Source: CAZWDL01 sp964632995
Lineage (GTDB): Bacteria > Bacteroidota > Bacteroidia > Chitinophagales > Saprospiraceae
DNA length: 13,585 nt
Direction: 5' to 3'
NCBI GenBank assembly: GCA_964632995.1
Contig: CAZWDL010000160.1
Coordinates: 1-13,585 of the forward strand
Shown: piece after piece, positions 6,495 to 13,585 of the stretch
How positions within the stretch are numbered: position 1 is the stretch's first letter
Layout of the letters: each line of letters starts with the position of its first letter
Notes under the pieces: generated by a model
What the model saw: only the letters and a program-made list of their open reading frames with translations
What the model was told of the DNA's origin: nothing
Databases searched by the model: none
Translations under genes and position numbers: made by a program

Positions 6495-7226
6495 TCAATT
6501 CAGATCAAATAGATCGCGAATACCTACTGTTCGTCCCGCGATAAAGCCTTCCGCATATTCAAATCCGGAAGGACGCCCGTAAGCCCTGGCTTTGGACTGC
6601 AGGAAATCGATAAAATCCTTACCGGAAATGGGCGAGTCGAGTTCGTCCTGGTATTCAGTCACCTCCGGAACGAAAAACTGAGAGCGAAAGGCGCGGATAC
6701 ACTCCAATTTTTTCTCCCAATAGCCGGTGATATCTACCACAAAATCCGGTACCAGATTGTAATCCTGAATAAAGTGATATACCGCGTTTGGCCGCCAGCG
6801 GTTTTGCAGGTTGCCGTTGTCGTCGTGGGTTTCTACCTTGATCAGCCCGGAGTAGTAGCAGGCATCGGCAATCAGTTTGGCGGCGCGACCGTGGTCGGGA
6901 TGCCGGTCCTCCGGCGCATTAGCCAGGACTATGTCCGGTTTGTGCGTCCGGACCACCTGAATGATTTTCAGAATATTTTCTTTGGAATACTGGAAAAAGC
7001 CATCGGGCATATCGAGGTTTTTGCGAAACTCGGCGCCCATGATTTCGGCGGCGTGTTTGGCTTCTTCGGTACGGATATCAGCATCACCGCGGGTACCTAG
7101 TTCTCCCCGGCTGAGGTCGACCAGCCCTACGGTTTTTCCCTGGTCAATATGGCGCAGCAAGGTGCCGCTGCAACTGAGTTCCACATCGTCGGGATGTACG
7201 GCTATAGTAAGAATGTCTACTTTCAT
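6495..7226 (-). CDS. bshB1: Bacillithiol biosynthesis deacetylase BshB1 (GlcNAc-malate deacetylase)
   Basis: The product has 243 residues from ATG 7226; B. subtilis BshB1 has about 236. The frame extends upstream, but only MKVDILTIAVHPDDVEL fits the family start. BshB1 is a cytosolic zinc enzyme that deacetylates GlcNAc-malate to GlcN-malate, the second step of bacillithiol synthesis, between BshA and BshC. The zinc site is seen as HPDD (H11, D14) and HPDH (H112), as in LmbE/PIG-L deacetylases; D13 is the probable general base. Other family blocks are LVDLSRGELGTRGDADIRTEEA (its first part at 35-46), NAPEDRHPDHGRAAKLIADA (103-122), ECIRAFRSQF (175-184) and YAEGFIA (224-230). No bshA or bshC is in the window, as is usual in Bacteroidota, where these genes are scattered. 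It is preceded by the terminator of the giant surface-protein gene, so it probably has its own promoter in the short gap. Confidence 0.94.
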   Translation of the reverse strand: MKVDILTIAVHPDDVELSCSGTLLRHIDQGKTVGLVDLSRGELGTRGDADIRTEEAKHAAEIMGAEFRKNLDMPDGFFQYSKENILKIIQVVRTHKPDIVLANAPEDRHPDHGRAAKLIADACYYSGLIKVETHDDNGNLQNRWRPNAVYHFIQDYNLVPDFVVDITGYWEKKLECIRAFRSQFFVPEVTEYQDELDSPISGKDFIDFLQSKARAYGRPSGFEYAEGFIAGRTVGIRDLFDLN

Positions 7227-7257
7227 GCGCGCAAGATAAAATAAATCGGAGGTAAAT

Positions 7258-7295
7258 AAAAAAAGGAGCCCTTGTCCGATGATGGACAAGGACTC
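7258..7295 (-). terminator. Rho-independent terminator of the giant surface-protein gene
   Basis: On the - strand the hairpin has CCTTGTCC/GGACAAGG arms (7291-7284 and 7277-7270) around a 6-base ATCATC loop. GAG/CTC pairs extend it after one mismatch. It is followed directly by CTCC and seven T (7264-7258). It starts about 26 bases after the TGA/TAA region of the gene ending at 7322. Stem, loop and T run are all of textbook form. Confidence 0.88.
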
Positions 7296-7321
7296 AAAAA
7301 CCCCTCTTTGCAAATTAAATT

Positions 7322-7576
7322 TTATCGGTCGATTGCGATCATCTGCTTGGTGGCGGTATGCGTGTCCGCCTCCAGAGAATACTGCAGAACACCGGCCGGC
7401 AGATCCTGCCGCTCAAGACGAATTTCATTGTAACCGCTTCCGAAAGAGCCGGTTCGCACCCGGAGCAACCTCCCGTTGATGTCCTGAATTTTCAGCGTTG
7501 CTTCGGCGGCTTCCGGAAGATAGAAGCGAATGCTGGTCTCCTCAACAAATGGATTCGGGAAGTTCTGGTAAAGTCC
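7322..7576 (-). other. T9SS type A C-terminal sorting domain (encoded segment)
   Basis: Residues 2004-2087 begin GLYQNFPNPF, the standard entry motif of the Por secretion C-terminal domain. They continue with IRFYLPEAAEATLKI, DINGRLLR, GYNEIRL and DLPAGVLQYSLEA, and end KQMIAIDR. This domain targets the protein to the T9SS outer-membrane translocon and is normally cleaved during attachment. The typical GvY is replaced by GVLQY. Confidence 0.93.
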
Positions 7577-10500
7577 GAATTCAGAACCGGAAGTTTGTCC
7601 GGTTGAATAGCGGAGGGCGACTTCCATTTTCTCTTCAGCAGTGTCGTAGGCTTCCGCGGGAGTAATGCGCGAGCTGAGATGAAGGACCTCACTCAGACGG
7701 ATGTCCTGTTTGGCGCGCAGAACGAGACCGAAAAGTTGGTTATCAGCTGTTAATCGCCGGCTGCCGGCGTTCCAGCTCGTCGTGATCATGCCTTCGGAAC
7801 TGAAGACTCCGAAATTGTTCTCTCCCGCCGCTCCGTAAAGAATATCCACGAGTTCCACAGAAGCATGGTCAAGCTCCAGAGTAAACTGATAGCCCTCAAT
7901 ATGCTCCAGGTCGGCTCCACTGACAGCTATGGTATATTCGTTACCCGCTTTGAGTTCCTGTTCTTCCAGGTCCAGGAAAAAGGCGCCACCGGCATTCCGT
8001 TCCTCAGCCGGCAGGAGGCTGTTGGTCTGGGCGCTGGCATTTACATCACCTATCTTAATTGCCACAAAATCAGCATCCTGAATGCCCCCTTGCAGGTTAT
8101 TCACGTTGTACACTTCCGGAAACTCCGAGAACCATGGGTTACCCGGTTGTGGGAATACGTAATCCCGCGGCACAAAGCGCCAGCTCGTATTATTGGACAG
8201 ATCAGGGGTAACGCCCAGAATTAACTTACGCAACTGTATCAGATCGAACGTAGTCACACTTCCCGAACGATTAGCGTCAGCTGCTATAAGCTTATAGGGG
8301 CTCGGCAACGGCTTTACGCTCAGAATGTGTTTCGAAATCAGCACCAGGTCAAAAGTTGACACCCCGTTGAGATAATTACGATCTTTCTGAGGATCAACAG
8401 AATAATCGTATCCGGTCAGCAGGTTATCAAAAGCATATAAGCCGTCATCCGCAGTGACCAGGGCTTCCGACAATTGGCCGCTGAGCTGTATGTCAACGTC
8501 AGCTACCGGAAAATCTTCCTCACTGGTGATCAGACCCGAGATGAGTCCCTCAGCCGTCACATCGCCGCAAGGACTGGGATCAGCGCCGGGCTGAGCAGTC
8601 ACCATCACCGTGCAGTAGTCAAATTTACCGGCAGCATCGAGGGCGAATACGTAGGCCACCCTGGTTCCCAAATCGTTACAAGTGAAGATCAGATCGGTAT
8701 GTTCTTCAGTAAGGGAATCGATGGTGACCGCTTCCGGACCACCGTCCAGCTCGCTTTCCTTGAAAGCGAAGTATTTCACTTTTTCGGGGATGTCGAAGGG
8801 CGAACAGTCATCAATCGGGCTGGCGATGAAGTCCGTGGCCCATACCGTGTTCATACCGCCGTCAACCTGTCCGTCGTCGTCAGCATCTACCGGCATCAGG
8901 TCGACCGACAGTGTCTGGATGCAGATCGGAGCCGGGCTCTTGCAATCCACCACCGAGAACGGAATGCGCTCACCGTCCAGGTTGCCGCAGCCGTCAGCCG
9001 CGCTCAACACGAAGGTGTGGTCGCCTACCGGCAGCTTGCCGACAATCTGATAGGTGTTGTCGTCTATCCGGATCAGTTCGTAGCCCAGTACATCGGCCAG
9101 GTCCTGCGGGTTGCCCTCGTTGAAGGCGTCCAGGCGCAGGCTGCGTACTTCGGTGTCGTTCGGCGTGCACTCGTCGGTGATGGTGAAGACGATGTCGACG
9201 TTGCCGCCGCAGTCGTCCGGAGGCGTGCCGTAAGCACAGAATTCAAGCGATTCGTTCTCTACTTCCACTTCCGGCGCTACGTCGTCGTAAACTTTGATCA
9301 GCTGGCTGTACTCCCAGTAACCGGGCGTCAGGGCAGCGTACTCATCGGCATCCAGCCAGGTGATGTCCCCGTCGGCCTGCGTCCAGGTAACTACCTGCTG
9401 TCCGGACTCGTCGGGCAGCAAGTCCTCATCCGGAGCAACGCGGATTACGTGATCTTCCGTCAGGTCGCCGTCGCCGTCCCAGTCGCGCGGTACTTCGATC
9501 GGATCGGTGCTCTCGCCGTCGTACTCGCACCAGTTGATCACGCGGTAGGTGATCAGCAGCTTGAAGCACTCGTCGCCCGAAGCTTCGAAGTACGTGGTGT
9601 CCTTATTCACGGCCAGAATATCACAGGCGAAGCTCTGTGTGGAGATATCCCGCTCGGGCTCAACACCGCACTCGGCGCTGCCGTCATCACCCGGGAAGAC
9701 GATCTCGTAGTCGTTCACTTCCAGTACGTCGATCTCCTGCGAACAAACCGTCGAGCGGCCCGAAGCGTCGGTGATCGTGAAGGTGCGCACGATCGTGCCC
9801 GTACCGCAGTCGTCCGGGAACCAGTCCACCTCTTCGGTGATCGTCGCCCCGCAGTTGTCGCGAATATCAATGATATCCTCCGGTGCGCCGAAGCGGCCGG
9901 CCACCTGGGCCGAATCCATCGGATCGAAATCCAGCTCGGTGCACAGGATGGTCTTATCGTGTACCTCACAGCTCGGAGGCAGCTTGTCCTCGATCAGCGT
10001 GTTCAGCCAGCAGACGTTGGAGTTGCCTTCGGCGTCGGTGGCCCGAAGCTCAACAGTTACTTTGTCGGTGTCACCAACCGAGATATCACAACAGGTAAAG
10101 AAGACAACATCCCTCCATACCGTGTAGTAGAAACCGTCTTCCTCCAGCAGCAGGATCAGCGTGGCGCCGGACGTTTCCTCCGGATCGGCGTCGAAGTAGA
10201 AGACTTCGGCCTTGGGATACTCCTCCAGCAGCGGACGGTAGGCCGCGAAATCTGACAGATCCGCTATACTGCTGCGCGTCAGGCTGAACAACTCGGCCAG
10301 CGAAGCAAAGCCTTCCACCTGGTCCAGGTAGATGTCTACACAAACGTCTTCGATGTTTCGGCGTACATGTAGCTCTACAGGACCGCAGTTGTCCCAGCTG
10401 CCTTCGTCTACGTCAGCCGCCGTCACGCGGGCCAGACCGTCGTTGGTCGTCCCGGGGCCGCCGATCGAGATGTTCAGCTCATCGTCGCAGATGGCAATGG

Positions 10501-13500
10501 GCTCCACTTTGTCCACCACTATTACCTTGCACTCCTCGCGGCCTACGTTGCCGCAGTCATCTTCGGCTTCTACGATCAGCGTGTACTCGCCTGCCGGCAC
10601 GCCGGCCAGCGTGTAGCTGTTCCAGCTCGTCCAGCCGTAGGTCAACGGTACGTCCAGGCCCGTCTTCGGGTCCTTCTCAAAGCCTTCCAGCTTGAAGCGA
10701 ACGCGCTTCACCGAGCAGTTGTCCGTGATCTCCAGGCGATCTTCCAGGTCTACCACCGCCGTGCAGTTGAACGGTCCGGTGGAAACGGTGATCACATCGT
10801 GGTCGGCGTCGTAGTAGCCGTCCCAGTCCTTGTCGTCGCTCAGGCAGGTGATCTCCGGCGCTTCTTCATCCGCGTAGATGATGTGCTGCTCGAAGGTGAA
10901 CTTCTTGTCTTCCCAGTCGCTGTGCTTGCTGCTCTTGCGCGATGCTTCGGCAACGTCATCCCAGTCGTCGTACAGGTCGTAGCAGCCGTACTTGTCGGGA
11001 TCGTAGTAGTCGCCGATGCCGACCAGCGCCGGGTACGCATCGCCCAGCGAGGGGTTCCAGCACCAGTCCAGGATCGACCAGGTGCGCACTATCTTGTTGC
11101 CGCAGTTCTCCGGTCCCGGAAAGACCTGGTCGGTATAGGAAATCGTATAGTTGCAGTTGTGTCCTTTCGTCGTGTACGTACCCGACTCCGAAGGATCGGG
11201 GGTGAAGTAGATCGTGTCGCATACCCCGTTGACGTAGAAGGGGATCGACTTGAGATCGTTGTCCAGCAGGTCGTCCGTGGTCAGCTCGCCGTCGAATTCG
11301 CAGGCGTTGACCTTCACCTTGCACACCGGCAGATGGATGTAGGGACGCGAGAAGTAGATGTACTGATCGCACTCGGCCCGGTTGCCTTTCTCATCTTCGA
11401 AGTAGAAGGTCCGCTTGATGATGTAGGCGTAGGGATAGTATTCGCCGTCCCGGTAATCGTAATCGCACTGCCGGTCGATCAGCTCGTCTTCCACCTTGAT
11501 CGGGCTCAGCGGGTCTTCCTGGCAGGCGTCGATGGCGTAGGCTACGCCGGTGTAGTACTCATACGACGGGTTGCTCCACGATGCCGTTACGTCCAGCACC
11601 TTGTCCAGGTCGTCGCAGATCAGCCTGTTTCTGGCCAGCCGCTTGGTGAAGCCGTCGTCGTCTTCAAACCATTTGGAGTCGAAGGGGAAGGGCGAAAACT
11701 GGATGTCGCCGTCGCCGTCCTCGTACTTCATGATGCTGCTCACGGGCGGCGGGCAGTACGGAACCGGCGGCTTCTTGTCTTCGGCGTTGATCTTGCCCCA
11801 GCAGTACTCTTCCTCGCCGTACATCAGCACGTAGTTGAAGATACCGCAGTCCTCCACGACGTTGTCGGGAGCGCCGTTGGGATATTTGCCGTCATAGACG
11901 ATCACGCGCAGGCGGTCGTCCGTATCGCAGACGTCGCCTTCGCCGACCATATCCGGCGTGATGGTCTTGGTGCAGTCGTCGTTCAGCGTGATGTTCACCA
12001 GGTTGTTACAAGCGATCTGATCGAGATTTGGCTCATCGCGCAGCACCGTGATCAGGCCGTCGACAGCCGACGTGGCGCCGTCGCTGTCTTCGTAAGTGGC
12101 CGCTAACAGGATACCATTGTCGTCTTCGGTGATCGTTTCGGTGAACTCGAAGTAGCCCTGTGCGGCGTTGATGAAGGTGGGGAAGATCTCCACCCCGTCC
12201 AGGAAGAACTGGGCGTTGGCTGGAACCAGGTCACAGTCGTCCCGGATCTGGATGGAGAACCTGACTGTTTCTTCCAGCGAGCAGAAGGGCAGCGTGAAGG
12301 TCAGGTTGCCCAGCATGTGGATGTGGGCCGGCTGGTTGGCAGCTCTGGCCACTACGGCTTCCAGGTCGACGCCGACGCCTTTATAATTGATATCGAAATC
12401 AAAGTCGCCGTCGGCGAAGCCATCCGTGGCGGACAGGTCACCGGTAAACTGAACGGTCACGGTCGTCTCGCCGTTCTGGTCGGCGCCATTGCCCGACGGG
12501 TTGTCGCCGGTGGCGTCAAAATACGTGGCGTTCGCCAGGTTGAAGAAGTCGGCGAAGGCGGCCGGCGGGTTGTTGTCCAGGTCCAGGCTCAGCTCGCTGA
12601 AGTCGAAGCCGTCGCAGTCCGTGATGATAAAGGAGTAGCTGGCGCCCGGGAAGGCGTCTCCGCAATGCGGGATCGTCAGGTTCAGCGAAGAGGCCGAGAT
12701 GACCGGGTTGTTACCCGCTTCCTGCGTGACGTTCACCAGGTAAGTCTGTGTTTTCCCTTCAAAATCAACAATGATTGATCCGTCGGCCGAGATGGTCACC
12801 GTCGTCTCGTACGATAGATAACGCACGCCGTCGATGACGACATTCTGGAACTGGGAAACGTTGCCGTCGCCCGTCACCCCGCCGGTGAAGCTGACGGTCG
12901 GATCCGTCACATTGTCCGGCGTATTGTCCAAAAGATAAAAATAGTAAGTCGTGTTGATTTCATCCAGACACTCCGGCAGCGCGATGGTGATGTCGTTGCC
13001 GATAATAGCGTCTTCATCGACAACCGTAACCGTTTGGCTACAGGTGATTGAACATCCCGTCGCTGTATTAGTGACGGTTAGCATAATTGAAAACTCACCC
13101 AAGCCTGTCGGGTCGATCACGACGTTTTGTCCCTGACCGTTGTCCGAAGCATCCATTTCGGCTGCACCGCTGACATTCCATTCGTAAGCCAGGTTGTTGG
13201 CGGAAGGACCACTGTAAACGACATCTTCGTCAATCGCACTGAGAAATGCAGGGCCACTGATATTACAGACAGGAGCATCGTCAAGTCGTATTACCTGAAC
13301 GTTATCCGTGGCGGTACAACCCGTCTCTGTATTCCTGACGGTTAAGGTGTAAGTACCGGGTACATCCACTACCGGGTTTTGCGCATCCGTATCGAAGTCG
13401 TTGTCCGGACCGCTCCAGCTATATTCGATATTTGCCCCGCTGGAAGAGGCGCTGCCGTCCAGCGTCACTTCCGTCACGGCGCAAGTCAACTCCCGGGCGG

Positions 13501-13585
13501 CCCCGGCTTCCGCTACAGGAATTTCTTCCTCGGCGGTAACCTCTACTTCATCAGTCGCCGTACAGCCCGTTGCCGTGTTGGTCAC
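7322..13585 (-). CDS. Giant modular cell-surface protein with PKD-like, HYR-like, dockerin-like and cohesin-like modules and T9SS sorting domain; N-terminus outside window
   Basis: The 2087 residues seen are the C-terminal part; the frame is open at the right edge in the middle of a repeat (VTNTATGCTATDEVEV), so the true start lies beyond. Numbered from the window edge: PKD-like modules at about 25-98 and 105-189; a triplicated beta-sandwich module at 196-520; a block with NITLNDDC and CWGKINAEDKKPP (525-611) that I recall from other Saprospiria proteins; a long Cys- and Asp-rich HYR-like stretch (612-1665) with repeated DNC, DDCGN and PPxxC motifs and a duplicated Trp-Cys block (831-913, 1342-1440); a carboxypeptidase-regulatory-like module (1672-1730); a dockerin-like pair (1730-1850); a cohesin-like module (1867-1992); and a T9SS type A sorting domain (2004-2087). 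It should cross the outer membrane by the type IX system and be cell-attached or released. Adhesion or matrix function is inferred. Its many Cys suggest disulfides. Confidence 0.9.
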   Translation of the reverse strand: MTNTATGCTATDEVEVTAEEEIPVAEAGAARELTCAVTEVTLDGSASSSGANIEYSWSGPDNDFDTDAQNPVVDVPGTYTLTVRNTETGCTATDNVQVIRLDDAPVCNISGPAFLSAIDEDVVYSGPSANNLAYEWNVSGAAEMDASDNGQGQNVVIDPTGLGEFSIMLTVTNTATGCSITCSQTVTVVDEDAIIGNDITIALPECLDEINTTYYFYLLDNTPDNVTDPTVSFTGGVTGDGNVSQFQNVVIDGVRYLSYETTVTISADGSIIVDFEGKTQTYLVNVTQEAGNNPVISASSLNLTIPHCGDAFPGASYSFIITDCDGFDFSELSLDLDNNPPAAFADFFNLANATYFDATGDNPSGNGADQNGETTVTVQFTGDLSATDGFADGDFDFDINYKGVGVDLEAVVARAANQPAHIHMLGNLTFTLPFCSLEETVRFSIQIRDDCDLVPANAQFFLDGVEIFPTFINAAQGYFEFTETITEDDNGILLAATYEDSDGATSAVDGLITVLRDEPNLDQIACNNLVNITLNDDCTKTITPDMVGEGDVCDTDDRLRVIVYDGKYPNGAPDNVVEDCGIFNYVLMYGEEEYCWGKINAEDKKPPVPYCPPPVSSIMKYEDGDGDIQFSPFPFDSKWFEDDDGFTKRLARNRLICDDLDKVLDVTASWSNPSYEYYTGVAYAIDACQEDPLSPIKVEDELIDRQCDYDYRDGEYYPYAYIIKRTFYFEDEKGNRAECDQYIYFSRPYIHLPVCKVKVNACEFDGELTTDDLLDNDLKSIPFYVNGVCDTIYFTPDPSESGTYTTKGHNCNYTISYTDQVFPGPENCGNKIVRTWSILDWCWNPSLGDAYPALVGIGDYYDPDKYGCYDLYDDWDDVAEASRKSSKHSDWEDKKFTFEQHIIYADEEAPEITCLSDDKDWDGYYDADHDVITVSTGPFNCTAVVDLEDRLEITDNCSVKRVRFKLEGFEKDPKTGLDVPLTYGWTSWNSYTLAGVPAGEYTLIVEAEDDCGNVGREECKVIVVDKVEPIAICDDELNISIGGPGTTNDGLARVTAADVDEGSWDNCGPVELHVRRNIEDVCVDIYLDQVEGFASLAELFSLTRSSIADLSDFAAYRPLLEEYPKAEVFYFDADPEETSGATLILLLEEDGFYYTVWRDVVFFTCCDISVGDTDKVTVELRATDAEGNSNVCWLNTLIEDKLPPSCEVHDKTILCTELDFDPMDSAQVAGRFGAPEDIIDIRDNCGATITEEVDWFPDDCGTGTIVRTFTITDASGRSTVCSQEIDVLEVNDYEIVFPGDDGSAECGVEPERDISTQSFACDILAVNKDTTYFEASGDECFKLLITYRVINWCEYDGESTDPIEVPRDWDGDGDLTEDHVIRVAPDEDLLPDESGQQVVTWTQADGDITWLDADEYAALTPGYWEYSQLIKVYDDVAPEVEVENESLEFCAYGTPPDDCGGNVDIVFTITDECTPNDTEVRSLRLDAFNEGNPQDLADVLGYELIRIDDNTYQIVGKLPVGDHTFVLSAADGCGNLDGERIPFSVVDCKSPAPICIQTLSVDLMPVDADDDGQVDGGMNTVWATDFIASPIDDCSPFDIPEKVKYFAFKESELDGGPEAVTIDSLTEEHTDLIFTCNDLGTRVAYVFALDAAGKFDYCTVMVTAQPGADPSPCGDVTAEGLISGLITSEEDFPVADVDIQLSGQLSEALVTADDGLYAFDNLLTGYDYSVDPQKDRNYLNGVSTFDLVLISKHILSVKPLPSPYKLIAADANRSGSVTTFDLIQLRKLILGVTPDLSNNTSWRFVPRDYVFPQPGNPWFSEFPEVYNVNNLQGGIQDADFVAIKIGDVNASAQTNSLLPAEERNAGGAFFLDLEEQELKAGNEYTIAVSGADLEHIEGYQFTLELDHASVELVDILYGAAGENNFGVFSSEGMITTSWNAGSRRLTADNQLFGLVLRAKQDIRLSEVLHLSSRITPAEAYDTAEEKMEVALRYSTGQTSGSEFGLYQNFPNPFVEETSIRFYLPEAAEATLKIQDINGRLLRVRTGSFGSGYNEIRLERQDLPAGVLQYSLEADTHTATKQMIAIDR
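7610..7987 (-). other. Cohesin-like beta-sandwich module (encoded segment)
   Basis: Residues 1867-1992 have the layout of a cohesin-type module: LKAGNEYTIAVSGADLEHIEG, then YQFTLELDHASVELVDI, NNFGVFSSEGMITTSWNA, LFGLVLRAKQDI and a closing LRYS. The combination GxxxTVxV..., GYQFTLxxD and late LFxLxxxA is typical. Family assignment is by pattern only. Confidence 0.6.
8036..8398 (-). other. Dockerin-like pair of Ca-binding loops (encoded segment)
   Basis: The first loop is degenerate, DRNYLNGVSTFD (1735-1746), followed by the helix LVLISKHIL. The second is canonical, DANRSGSVTTFD (1770-1781), with ligands D1770, N1772, S1774 and D1781 and the helix LIQLRKLILG. A tail, QDADFVAIKIGDVN (1836-1849), follows. 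This matches type I dockerin spacing. The protein also carries its own cohesin-like module. Confidence 0.8.
12026..13000 (-). repeat. Three diverged tandem modules of about 100-120 residues in the giant protein
   Basis: Residues 196-294, 295-417 and 418-520 start alike: DITIALPECLDEINTTYYFY, LNLTIPHCGDAFPGASYSFI and NLTFTLPFCSLEETVRFSIQ. The shared pattern is a strand ending in P-x-C, a short loop, then a second strand. The last two also share a following D-C-D. Each ends with a run of alternating polar and hydrophobic strands (for example TTVTISADGSIIVDF, TTVTVQFTG, FTETITEDDNGILLAATY). I do not recognise a named domain. Confidence 0.6.

Noticed and set aside
8036..8398. Dockerin-like loops as evidence for a cellulosome
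   Set aside because: No glycoside hydrolase or scaffoldin is present; dockerin-like pairs are common near T9SS tails in Saprospiria-like surface proteins.
8474..10255. A 593-codon open frame on the + strand, antisense to the giant gene
   Set aside because: It mirrors the GC-ending Asp/Glu/Gly/Val codons of the true gene on the other strand; its product is Val/Arg-rich with no domain, signal or motif, while the - strand frame has clear modules throughout.
10799..12106. A 435-codon open frame on the + strand, antisense to the giant gene
   Set aside because: Same codon-bias shadow: Val/Asp-rich, no recognisable domain, lies wholly over the Cys-rich core of the surface protein.
1..13585. CRISPR array, tRNA, rRNA, transposase, integrase or defence-system genes
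   Set aside because: I saw no regularly spaced direct repeats, no cloverleaf or rRNA-like segments, and no frames with transposase, nuclease or toxin motifs on either strand.

Overview
The window reads as a chromosomal segment of a Bacteroidota member, most likely a marine or wastewater Saprospiria/Lewinella-type bacterium. The support is a C-terminal type IX secretion (T9SS) sorting domain on a giant cell-surface protein, a BshB1-type bacillithiol deacetylase, a THUMP-type 23S rRNA methyltransferase of the short (non-fused) form, near absence of Shine-Dalgarno sequences, and several secreted proteins of unknown function. The genus assignment is inference from general resemblance; no search was run.

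Layout. The + strand carries the left 5.5 kb: the 3' two thirds of a biotin-dependent acyl-CoA carboxylase beta subunit (1-1121, cut by the window edge); a 40-residue single-pass membrane micro-protein (1202-1324); two tandem paralogous secreted proteins with an N-terminal beta-sandwich-like module and a degenerate OmpA-like tail (1369-2400 and 2475-3620); an RlmL-like methyltransferase (3826-4962); and a small secreted protein of unknown function (5115-5537) whose start codon lies in one arm of a perfect 17-bp inverted repeat. The - strand carries the rest: a HAD-family phosphatase/beta-phosphoglucomutase-like enzyme (5632-6282), bshB1 (6495-7226), and the 3' 6.26 kb of a giant modular surface protein (7322-13585) that runs off the right edge. 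No gap between genes exceeds about 215 bases. The two largest (3621-3825 and 6283-6494) hold palindromes, a 9-G tract and a dispersed-repeat-like hairpin.

How the genes relate. There is no single obvious pathway. The carboxylase, the methyltransferase, the HAD enzyme and bshB1 are housekeeping or metabolic genes placed between envelope/secretome genes. The giant protein has PKD-like modules, a triplicated beta-sandwich module, Cys-rich HYR-like modules with a duplicated Trp-Cys block, a carboxypeptidase-regulatory-like module, a dockerin-like pair, a cohesin-like module and a T9SS tail. It is best read as a secreted, surface-bound adhesin or matrix protein. A strong Rho-independent terminator closes it at 7258-7295.

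I did not find a clear new biological system. The best candidates for a second look are the start-codon-sequestering inverted repeat at 5047-5122 (structured leader or MITE), the tandem paralog pair at 1369-3620, and the triplicated module and composition mosaic inside the giant gene.
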